Source of the DNA: Parus major
Taxonomy: Eukaryota; Chordata; Aves; Passeriformes; Paridae
Assembly: GCF_001522545.3 (NCBI RefSeq)
Contig: NC_031769.1
Coordinates: 66,696,986 to 66,760,985, forward strand
Direction: 5' to 3'
Length of the DNA stretch: 64,000 nt
The translations under genes were made by a program, and so were the position numbers. Numbering within the stretch: position 1 is the stretch's first letter; every line of letters starts with the position of its first letter. The notes under the pieces were generated by a model. It saw only the letters and a list, made by a program, of their open reading frames with translations, searched no databases and was not told the DNA's origin. This document shows, one piece after another, positions 26,001 to 38,000 of the stretch.

Positions 26001-29000
26001 GACTATAACCCCCATGAGAGCAGAAGCAAGGGGCCACTGCAGAAAGACTGCTGTATGAGTAGGGTAGAGAAGGGGTGAGCTCCCCATCATGAGTGATCCT
26101 CGCTGCAGCTGACACAGGAGGTGTTTGACAGTTCACATAACCAAGTGAGCCTTTACTTGAGGGCAGAACAGCAGTTCAGTGAAAAACACTGATAAGAACT
26201 AGTTCAGAAGCACTGATTTATGAGAAAGGATAAAAGGGGGGCCTGAGTGCACATGAGATGGATTCATGACAATAACAAAGAACATATGGGTCATGGGAAC
26301 CCCTGATGTATGAACAAGGCAGGAGTGGAGAGCAAAATAATGTCCAAAGAAAACTGTAGCCAAGTTGAGTGTTCCTTCTCTTTAATTTTATTAAGTTGTG
26401 GCTCAATACAGCATGTATTTACAAGCAAGTCTACTCTCTGTCCTGAAAGAAAAAAGTAAAAATTTCTCTGAGAAACAAACAAACAAAAAACCCTATCAGA
26501 TTAAGAAAATCTGAAGAATATTGCATATGTACCTTCTGCTGACAGAGGGTGAGATGTTTTACTTAATAGGCTAGATCTGATCATTCTTAGTTTGAGAGTG
26601 AACTCTTTTGTCCACATGAAATCTGTGCAGTATGTGTTGTTTGGGTAGTGATTTTCATTGTCGCCCTTCAGCTGAAATAGTAAACACCTACCAACAGCCT
26701 TTCAAAACCCTTGTGCTTTGTCTAGTGCTTGCTTTGACTTTTTTTGCTGTAGAAGGTTTGGCCTGGGCTTAATCGTGGCTTTTACAATTATGTTTTATCT
26801 AACTGCTTCCATTATTGTGAATTATTTTGTTCCCACTTACTCCTTCCTAGAATCTTGCTACTAAAATTATTTTGAGCTTGTTCTTTGAGATTAGGTTCCA
26901 TTTTTTTGTTGTTGTTGCTTATGTTTTAATGTGGCCCCAATCCACTGCTGAGCCTGAAGAAGGCTTCTGTGATACAATTATTAATTTAACCAATTTCTTC
27001 TTTTGCTCCACCTTAGTTTTTCTGCTTTTTTTCTTTTTTCTTTTTTTTTTTTTCTGAGCTTCATGCTGCATAGATTCTGGGGAGAAACTGCCATTATCAG
27101 GTTGTTAGAAAAGTAGTATAGCAATATTCTGCATATGCACAATCACTACTGTGAAATACCCTTTGCTGCTTTTGTTGGAAGCCTTCTCAGTAGTTACTCT
27201 AGAGAGAAAACCAGGAGTGACCTGTGAGCAGTTAATACCTCAAGAATTTGCATGTCAGTAGTGTTTGTTTGATTTATTATTTTTGTGATGCACTTCTCAA
27301 ATAATAGCTGGCAAATGTGTTTTTTGTTTAGTTCGTAAATTCGAGTGACTTTTTTTTTTTAACCCCCTCCCTCCCCCCACCCCAGCTTGCTTTTATTTTT
27401 CTCCTGTCTTGCATCTCTTTAGGAAGTTGCTATTCAGCAGAGTAAAACAGAGGTCAGGGCAGGCCAGTGTGGGCGACTGAGGACACCCAAGCTCATTGAG
27501 TATGCACGAAGGGAACACGTGCACACTTCACAACAGGACCACGCTGCTGCCTTTAAACACAGTCCAGCTAGAAAGCAGCAGTGAAAGTCTTTACCCCAAA
27601 AACAGACCTAGTCTGTGCTCTTGGAGGGCATTATTTTTGTGATGCTTCTTTATAGCTGCAGCTTCCCCTGCTTTTATTTGCACTTGTTGCTCACTGACCC
27701 AGTAGCTTGGAAACAGCGGCTGCTTTGGCATGCTTGGGTAGGTGTTCAAGCTCTAACTGAATGGTAATTGGGACATAAGCAGTGCCCTTCATTATTGTCC
27801 CGTGCCAACAAGGGTATCAGATGCAATATTTGTAAGGCTTGTGTGTTATTTCAGCATTGCAAGGAAAAGTTCACTTGAACTGCCCAGCACTGGAAGGACA
27901 TGGTGGTGCTTTAGTTCCGAACTGTGAAGACACCACAGCTGCTGATGCCCAGTGATTTTTATTTAAGGAAATGTCTTAACGTTTAGGACATCCATCAGGA
28001 AAGTCTTAAATATTTGTAAAGAGAACGGAGTAGAAGATGGATGAGATGACGTAGTGTCCTGGCCACCTGATTCTGAAACTTGCATTTGAACAAACTTCAA
28101 AAGTTACCCATGAAAAATGAGTTTGAGCTCCAGTCTTTTCCATGATTTTTTAGGTATGCATTTCACAAAGGGAGCAGAACCTGTATCTGCACCAGTGCAG
28201 GTCCTCCCTGTGGCGTGGTTTGAAAATTAACAGAATCCTGAAGTTCTTCAAGAAATTTGCGATCATGCTTGTTGGGGCCAAGCTCCATACTGCTCCCACT
28301 TTACATACACATTTTTAACTGGGAGGAGGTTTGGAGTGTGAAGGAGTTCTTATTTCTTTTGCCCCAAGAAGATGAAGGGAAGCCTGGAAGAAAAGGAGGA
28401 ACCTGTGCTGGACTTTAGGCAGGCAATTCAATGTTTTTATAGTTCCTATTAATATTATCAAGAGTGTTGTGCTCTCCAGAATATCCCTCAGAATATCTTA
28501 GTTCACAAGTAAATCTCCTTCTCCTCCTCAGTGAAATGATAATTCTGATTTGGTTTGTTTCAGAGCTGGAGAAGGAAATCACCAGGAGACCGAAGAAAGT
28601 CTGCATTATTAAAGTGGTGGGAACAAGGAACCTGTGGAAAAACATCGTAGTGTTGTGTGTGAACTCGTAAGTCCAATCTCTTTGTTTAAATAGCTGTGTG
28701 GTCAGTGAACTGAAGCAGCAATGGGAAGTGATGAGGGAGCTCTATTATTTCCTACTGTGAGACCCTTCGCTAACATCTCTGATAAATGATCCTGGAAAAA
28801 CACCAGCTGTTGCAGGGAACCATATTTTTTTATGGCAAACCTGGAGAAGATCATTGGCTGTTTCAGGCAGCAGAACTGCATCTTCTCAGGTGCCGCGCTG
28901 CAACTGCATTGCTGTCACCAGTAGTCTCGTGTGGCCATGTGCTGATAGGTGCTCATGCATTCAGACTTGGTATCCCAGGTGGGAGTTTTTGAAACCATTT

Positions 29001-32000
29001 ATGCCCCAGGAGTGCAGGTTCGACTTGTTTACATCTGATAGGGCTGTGGTGCAGAGGAAGATGTTGCTTGCCAGTAAACACAAGATGTTCCCTCATGTAA
29101 CAGCTGTGCTTGGTGGGTCTTCAAAGGCAGATTATGAAGTGCCTCAGCACTCCCAAATTATGGCAGGGTGTCACAGAGAGAACCTGCACTCCTCAACAGA
29201 ACAATGTGATGCTTACCTCCTAAGGCTTCAGTTTGGATATTGTCATGTGAGCAAAAGCAAGAATCAGCCTGAGGATTTTGCAGGTTACAGGCTCTGAGAC
29301 CTTCTGCCCAGAACTGAACACCTTGTAAAGAGGAAGTACATTGGCTTGCAAATTCTGGAAGGGCACCAGCAGTGCATTTTCTAATTTTTCCATATTGTAA
29401 AATGCCCATTTGAATTTTTCTTTTTTTTTTTTTTTTTTTTTCAAAAGGGAGACGAGGATGGAGAAGACTGGGAATCCCCTTTCTCTGATGAGTTTCAAAT
29501 TATGTAGCTCTCTTGTGGCTTTTTCTTCCTCACTTCAGGGCACTACTCTGCCCTCACTCCTGTTAGCAGGCTCATGGATCAGTCATCACCCAGGGGGGAG
29601 ATCCCCTATGCTGGGCAGATATTCACCCAGAAGCACACAGACCTCAGGGGTCAGTCTCCAGTGTTACTGGTTGCAGAACCAACTCTGGTTTTACGAGATT
29701 TGTGTCTCTCTTCCACCCACCAGTGAGGGACTCCCTCTGTTCTGAAAGAGTGCTTTCTCCTCTGGTTCACCAAGTACATTTAATAGACAGTGTTAAATGT
29801 ATTTGTGAAAAATGTTTACATGAGGAATTCTCCCCTTCTCCTTCACCCACATTAATTTGTGTATTTGGAAATTCCCTAAATCAGAACTAGGCAGCCCAAA
29901 GAATAACTTCTGGCATTAGCACACAGAGGCTGTTTACCATCCAAGCTGAGCATGAAGCAGATGTACATCTGAGGAAATAGATTTCATGTTTGTTTTTAAG
30001 GGGTGAAAAAAAAAATTTGATTTTACTTCTGTTATTCCTGTTAGACAGGGCTGTGCTGAATTTTTAAGACGTGGAGAAGGAACCTTTTGCTGGGAACAAA
30101 AAGATGTTAAAGGACACAAGGATTTAGTTTTAAAAGTAACTATTCTGAGCTCCTCACCAAGAGAACTGAGTAATTCTTAGAGAACAGGCTGGAAAGCAAA
30201 GTCCAATGATACAATAATTTAGTTTATAAGTCATGGCCTCAACAGCAACGTCTGCAACTGTGTTTGCATGCATAGAAGAGAAAGAAGAAAAACTGGTTAA
30301 CTCTGCCTTTTTATTACTACTGTTTTGCTGATTGATATTTCTCTTACAGGAGGAGTCAGCTATAATCTAGTTATTCAAAGCAAATGTCATTTTTCTGTAA
30401 CAGCAAGCACTTGTATTAGGTTTTTATCAGGGCCAAGGTGTTTGGTATTGAGGGTGGGGTTTTGAACTAGAGCATTCATTCACAAGTTTGCAAGAGAAGC
30501 TCCTCAGGCCTTGGGCTGTCATGCACTCAATGACTGTGTATCCACCCCCGCTGCTTCTATGCTTATTTTGATATCCAGTTTGCACTGACAGAGCTTCAAA
30601 TTCTTGGCCATCAGAAGGATAGAAGTGTATCAGTGTAATGTACCTGCCATTCTTTTTTTGTTGTTATTTTTTTGGAGACCTGGATCTGTGCCTCCCACTC
30701 TCTCAGGCACTGTTAATTTGTGCCATGAGATTTGTCATTTGTCTTGCATAAGTGCCAGAGACAGGAAGTTCTTCCTGGCAGAGGTACTTGAGCTGCAGTT
30801 GCACCCCTGCTGCTATCTTGTACCACATCAGGATTGATGCTGGGGCTTCTCATCTGACTTTTGTACCTCCAACCCCTTCTTTTTCCTTTTTTTTTCTATT
30901 TTTGGAGGCATAGGGTGGGACAGGAGAAAGAGGTGTGAAATGTGATGGTAAGACGTTGATCAGTGGGATCTCAAAGAAATTTTTTTCAAGAGGAGGAGAC
31001 ACATTGATACGAAGGGTGGTGAAAATGTGTAGACTGAATTAGAGCTTATTGTTTCATAATTGTAATAATCATTGCAGCACGTACAACTTCAAATACTCTT
31101 TTCTCGGGGCCTTTCAGTTTTAACAGGCTAGCTTGGGAAGTGTGCTGTAATGCTTGTGTTTAGTATGACCAAATGCCAAAGGCAGGTGTGTGTTGCTGGT
31201 GTTTTGCTGTCCAAGCTCAGAGGCTACTTCAGTGCAGCAGTGCTGGCTCTGTAGCTGTCAGCAGGTGCGCTGGGAACAGAGATGTGCTCCTCTGGGAATG
31301 GGATTTCTCAAATACAATGGGAAAACCTATCATGCACTAGGAGATCTTCTAAAGTTCCCTGTGCCTTGATCATACCATGAGCAGCAGCTATATGGATAAA
31401 GTCAGCAAATATTTGGTTAAATGGAGATTTTTTTTCCTTTTTTTCTTTTTAGCAATGCTTATTTTCACAGTAGCACCTAGAGATAAGTTTCTTAAGGTGT
31501 TGCATTCCTGCATTAGTGCCTTCCCACATTGAATTACATCACAGTGTGTGTTCTACCTTCTCAGCAATGGTCTCTCTTGCCCTCTCCTGTTTCCCCCAGG
31601 CTGACTGGTTATGGCATACACCACTGTTTTGCAAAAAGTATGATGGGGCACGAAGCGAAGATGGTGATTACCCACAACTTCTATGCGGATTACTACACCA
31701 TGGCCGGGATTGCACTGGCATCCTGCCTGGCCATGTGCCCTGTGGTCGGGTTTCTGGGGAGGAGAGGAGGACTCCTGCTCTTCATGATACTTACAGCTTT
31801 GGCATCTCTTCTGCAGCTGGGCCTTCTCAACTGTAAGTTGGAGATGAGAGCTTTTCAGGACCACGCAAGCTTAACATGCAAATAAGGGACCAGGAAATAC
31901 TAGCATTTCCTTTGCCTTTCCCAGATTTGTCATGTGATACACCTGCAGAGTTTTAGAATCTGAATTTGTTTGAAGGTTTCCTCAAACACTTGTTTCTCAG

Positions 32001-35000
32001 GCTCATTAACAAAAGGCATTGTATTCTGGATGATTCCCATGGTGAAGTTCATTGAGCATTGGTGCTGTATCCGGGGTAGTCACCAAGAAAACAAACAAGG
32101 AAACAAGAAATGCTTTCAATTTTATTTCAGTGAAATAGCTCCCAGGGAAAGAGATGTATAGAGGTTGGGAAGGGAAAACTTTCCCACTCAAGTCTGCTTC
32201 TCAAGGGGCCTCTAAACCATGCAGGAGTTAGAGCAGTAGGTTTATGTCCTCTGCCTGCTCTTAGCATCTTGCTACGAACAAATAGTATGCAGGTAGCATG
32301 GAAATTCTGCAGCTGAAAGACCCCACTTTTAACACACTGTGTATGTATAGTCCATGTGAACATGATTTTGGGAAGTGACACAGCATTTCAAATGGATTAT
32401 TCCTGCAAAAAGGAACAGTGAGAGTGTTCCACCTCTTCCTTTGCAGGCAGTAACTTTTGTCTGGCCATTTTGAGCGGCTTCAGCTATTAAAACTGCTATA
32501 GAAATGTTCCCTTTCCTTTTTAGATTTTATTTCATTCTCTTCATTTTTTTGTTGGTTGAGGAGGTTAGCTTGATGAATCAGAGAGGTGTTGAAACAGAGG
32601 GAATGTGGGATGTGCTTTGCCACTCTCACAATTGCCAGTCATTAGACCCCTGATCCATAAAATCCCACCCCAAGGAAAGGGGAAGAGGGTTGAGGCATAC
32701 TTCGGACAAACTGGTTATTACAGAACACTGGTTATTGATGGTTTTAATTTCTAAGTTTAGTAATAATGGAGGGCCTTAAGAAGAAAGAGCTTTTTGCATT
32801 GAGGATGGAAAGTTTTCACATTCTTCCATACTGAAGACTGCTCCAAGCCAACAGGAATTGTTCATATTTACAGACTGTGTTTCCCGGAGGCATTTACTAA
32901 GTTAAACTTTAGCAAACAAGCTATTTGTGGGAGTGTAGGAGGGAAACAGGGAACCTCTTTCATGACATGGAGGAAACTCCAGCGTCGTGTGTGTTTGCTC
33001 CCAGCTTGGCACAGATGTTTACATTCCCTTTGAGCACATATTTACCATGTCCAACAATCCCAGCTGAGAGTGGGAGAAGTCCCGTGGCTGCACCTCATCA
33101 TGTCTGTTGAAGGACTGAGACCATTCGCATGCAGATTCAGGCTGTGCATGTGTGCAACCTCCCAAAACTCCATGTTCTTCTGAGGGTGTCCTTCTGGGTC
33201 TCTCTACACTGAATTTTCCCATTTTAATTTTTGTTTTAAGAATGGGAGATGTTTGGTGAGGCTGTTGAGGCAATAAACACACACTTGCTTAGTTGAGAGA
33301 CAGTGTGTGAGAGCCTTTAGTCTCCTCCAGAGCCATGAAAATCTGGTTGCATTTTTCCAAAATAAATTGATGAGGGAGGTGGGAGGCAACACCCTGTAGG
33401 ACTCATTACAACTATTTCCATAACAGGTTTAGGTAGTTTTGTGAGCCAAGTTGCCAAAACTAAGATGAGGCAGGGCTTTAGGTTTTTTGTGCTACCTCGG
33501 CACTCTCAGTGCAGTGCTTTTATCAGCCACTCTTTTCTTTGTGAGGAGGGAAAGGCAGCCTCAAACTTCAGAGCAGCTCTCCCCACTCCTGACCATGGCC
33601 ACCTCTTCCTCAGAAGAACTAGACATTGTTTGGAGAGAAGCAGTGACCCTCTTTATTTTGAAATCTGTCACAGCATCTTCCATGTTTTAATTTAGCGTAA
33701 TTTGAGCATAATTGGAAAATTAAATCAGAATCTGAGAAGGGGGGGGGGGTTGTAATTCTACACCAGCCACAAACCTGCAGCAGCAGACCTTGATGCTCTC
33801 CTTGTTTGACCTGTCCTCTGAACTCTGGAGTGTCACCTGGGAAGCCACAGAACCCTGGTGGGAGTTGACCAGTGGAACTCTGCCTGACTTGTGCTGATGC
33901 CCTTCCCCTTGCTGCCCAGTGCTGCTGTGTGCTCCCATGTGATTAGGAGTGGTGGCTAGTGTGACACATGGACCATCAGCTCATGGATTTGGAGAGGAAT
34001 AGGTCTCCCACCAGTCTGACAACACTGATGCACAGATTTTGCTCTCTAACCCAAGTCATTCACTCAGGGCTGCAGCAGGAGGGCATTTTCTCTTCTCCCC
34101 CTTCATTAACAACAAAGAGGCCTTTGTGTTAATCCCAGTGGTAATTCTGGGGCTTTTAAATATGCTTTACTCCTGGTTTGTTATCACTGTCTCATTAGCA
34201 TTCTGTCCTCCAGCTGAGATGTGCCTGGAAACAGCATGTCCTATCTGGTGGCCAGGGAAAGATGTAACAATTTTGGACGGGAAAGATATGGGAGTCAGAG
34301 GGTGGGGCTAGGGTGGCATGTAGGATTTACCCCCCTTTTTTTTTTAACTTTCAGACAAATAAACATATAAAAACAGTATGTTCTTGTTTTCTCTCCCTTT
34401 CTCTTTTTTATCTTTCTCTGACTTCCATGGTCTTGGATCCAGTGATCGGAAAATACAGTCAACTTCCAGACTCAGGTATGGTTTTCAGACAAATCCGCAT
34501 CATGTGGGAAGCACTCCCTCAGGGATACATAGATCCAAAAGGCCTGGGCCAAAGCACCCAGAGCAGAGCTGCTGCCACAAAGGGGTGCAGGGGGAAAGTC
34601 CATTTCTGTGCAGTGCCTTGAGAGCCCACTCACAGGCAGGCCTGCTCATTTATGTGCAGCCTCTTCGTGTAGCATCCCCTCCACATAGGCTCACCTCTGC
34701 ATGTCAAGAGAGGGTGCAGAGGACCCCCAAGGTTTGCATACAGGGTAAGGCTTTCTCAGAAAGTCTTCTTCTGAGAAGCACTCCCAGTTCAGGAATCTCT
34801 GATATTTTTTAATTTTTTTTCCCCAGAAAAGAAAAGGGGACTAAAACACTCTAAGGACGCTTTTGATAAGAGGACTTAAACACCTTAAAGAATACTTTCC
34901 CAAGCTGAAGTACTGTAAGAGCAATGCAGTGACAAACTCCAGGGGAACAAAATTTACCTTTGTGTATCAGATTTGATGGACCTGTCCTTGCCCAGCTTTT

Positions 35001-38000
35001 CCAAGGTCTGTTCTGCTGAGGCTCCCTGAGGGTGTCGGTGGTGTAGCCTCACCCAGTACACAGGAGTGGCCAGAGACCCAGGGTTTGCCAGGTGCTGTGC
35101 CCACATCCTCATCAGCTGGCAGAGTTTGCCCTCTCCCCCAGACTTGGGGTGCATTGCAGAAAGAGCTTAGCCCTGAGCAGGCTGTAGCATGTCTCAGAAG
35201 ATGTAACCAAAGAGCTCCCAAATACCTTTTGCTCTCCTGACAGCTGATCTGTTCAGCAAGAACAAAAGCAGGTGTTAATTTTCATTGGATCCAACCCAGA
35301 CAGTATGCCTGCTTGGGACTGCACACAGCAGCTCTTTCTTCAGGCAGGCCTTGGGACATGTGTATAGACAGGTGAGGGAACATTGGCTGCAAAGTTCCAG
35401 TGCTTTCCCCAGTGCTCATGTCAGGTATGATGTGTTCCCCCTGTCTGGTGCAACCATGAGTGATGTGGCCTCCTTGCTGCCCAGGACAGGCCACATGAGC
35501 TTGTACAACCCTGGTCAGAGATCCCACCCCTGCCCACAGAAGGTGGCAAGCGGGGATCAAGTGAGAGATGTACTGCCATCATTGCCAGAGACAGTTTCCT
35601 TGAGCTTTGTTTAGATTTACTGGGGGCTCTGGTAGTGCTTGATAGACACTGTTGGCTCCCTGAAACCTTGCTGCCATGCAGCCGTGAAATGATTGAGCAA
35701 ACAGCCCTGACTTGAGGGAGTGCTTCACCGTCCTTGGCATCAGCCTGTTCTCACCTGGAGTTGTCAAGCTGGGAGTTACAACAGAGCTTGCAGACTGATC
35801 ACATGCAGAGGTTTAGCACAGAGATGGGAGCACTTCTAGTTCTTTCCCCTCTTGTCCTGGAAGCCTCTCCAGTGCCCAAGCTCCACTGTACAAGATGTTT
35901 GGCAGTTTGAGGAATGCTGCCTGCCTCCACTTGTCTGTCAAACATGAGAGGGAAGAGGCTGGTGCCTAAAATAATGCCCAATGATTTGTTTTTATATGGG
36001 TTTTACCTTTTCTGTAGTGGCTGAGCATAAAAAATCAGAGATCACTGCCATCTTTTGGCATGACATTATGTTTTTTTTGATGTGTGTTTGTATCTCAGGT
36101 GCTTGGGGAATGGATTTTATAAATACCAGTTTTAAATTTGTATTACAAAATTACTCAAATTCTTGTTGAGGGAGAAGAGTAAAATAAACTGTTTTAATTG
36201 TTTTCTTCCTCAGAAGTTTGACCTCCTTCTTACTCTTTATGAATACACTTGTCTTGCCAGGTATGAGTGACAGCGTCAAAGACAAATTCTCTGTTGCGTT
36301 TTCCATCGTGGGTATGTTTTCTTCTCATGCTGTTGGAAGCCTCAGCGTGTTCTTCTGTGCTGAAATCACACCCACAGTAATCAGGTGAGACTTTGGAGCC
36401 CCCCTCAAAAGATGGGGACAAAACTAACCTCATTTAATTGATAATGACATGTGTAACTTAACACGTTGTATGGGAGAGGAAGCCCCACGTAATTGGAGAC
36501 CTCACAGCAACTTGGGGGCTGCTTTTTACAGCAGCTGCAGTCAGGCTGCGCAAGTAAATGCCTGCCTGTGTATAGAGAGGCTTTGTTTTCCATGGCTCCA
36601 CCTTGTGTCCCATCGTGGTGATGATCAGCAGGCCTGGCAGCACATGAATTGCAGCTTGATAGGGTCTTTAATACTCAGCTGAACCAGTTTGTGTGGTTGA
36701 ACACTGTCATTGCTTCGCTAACTCTGTGGGATTTGTTCGAGGAGTGATCAGGTGAGATCTGCATCTTGATTTTAAAGGAGATATTCTGTGACTGTGCAGA
36801 GGAGAACATGGGTGCCACCAATCCCTGCCTCTATAGGGCATGCTAACCAGGACAGATGCAGGGCTGCTTCAGTGGAAGTGTTGAAACATGTGGTATAAAT
36901 GCTTTTGGTGCATAGAGGTGCTCTGCAAGCCTGCCTTTCTGCCTTTGTTGCAGATAAAGCTGTCTTTCTCCTCACATACAGACCTATCTTAGCAGAGGCT
37001 CAAAGTTTTTCTAAAGAGGAGCATTTTCATCCTGGGAAATAGGAGAAATCAGAGAAATTATCTTTGTTGGAGAGTTTCACATAGCACATCTTTGTATGGT
37101 CAGGGGTTTGTATCATTTTATACATGCACTGTTATCTTTCAGAGCACAAAGGTTGTGCTTCTGTGCTCTGGATTATGCTTTCAGCAATGCCACAGCAATT
37201 CAGGAGTTTGCTCTGGCTTCACTGAATTTCCCAGGAATGTAGGTCATATGGGTGGGAAGGAGAGAGAGTGGAGGAAAGAGGATACTTTTCTTTTTTTCAT
37301 CCCCTCCAAATTATATGCCTTTTCAGTAACTTTGCAGTTACTGTATTATAAAAGTATTATTTCAAAACTGTCATTTGAGTAGCCAGAGTCTCCTTGCTCC
37401 ATGGTGTTTTTTTTCAGGATATCTAAATTTGTGAATGTATTTTACAGATAACATTATTTCCACAGGAAAAGGCAGTGTGAGGAGTGAGATTATACAGCAG
37501 CCTGAAACACAAACAGCTATTTATTTATGTGTGTGTCAATCAGCCTGGTGTTTTTATGCCTTTTTAATTTTCTCCTTGTCTCTGTTTGAAAGACACACAG
37601 ATAAGGAATTGACCATGTCAGCCAGAAGAGAATGTGGCAAGTAGGGTCAGATGTGCAGTCTGAACTTAGCAAGCTTTTTTCCCTTAAATCACTTACGTTG
37701 CTACAGGGAGGTGGACAAAATCCTGGCTGGGAGCCAAAATTCTGCTTCCCCTGACTCTGCTAGGTGACACCACACGAGTGACAATAGCTAGATATGCCTC
37801 AGGTTCCCTGTTTATTTATAGAAAGTATGACATTCCGCACTGCTCTGTGATCCTACCACCACAATAAGACCCACTCGGGATTGTAATTAGGAGGAGCAGC
37901 TCAGGACAATGCATAAATCTGTCTCATGCAGAGGTGTGCTTAAGCTGCCTCCTGTCTTGCTATTTGGTGGGATCTACTCTGCCCTCCAAAATGCCACCCT

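Larger units (their letters stand above)
16500..28563 (+). other. SLC22A23 intron (12.1 kb, largest complete one here)
   Basis: Bounded by GTGAGT and TTTCAG. It holds a short (ATTC)n repeat at 16604-16620, a conserved-looking block at ~17570-17900 and a fossil antisense LINE at ~24340-24870. A-rich and T-rich homopolymer runs are scattered. No exon supported. Confidence 0.85.
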
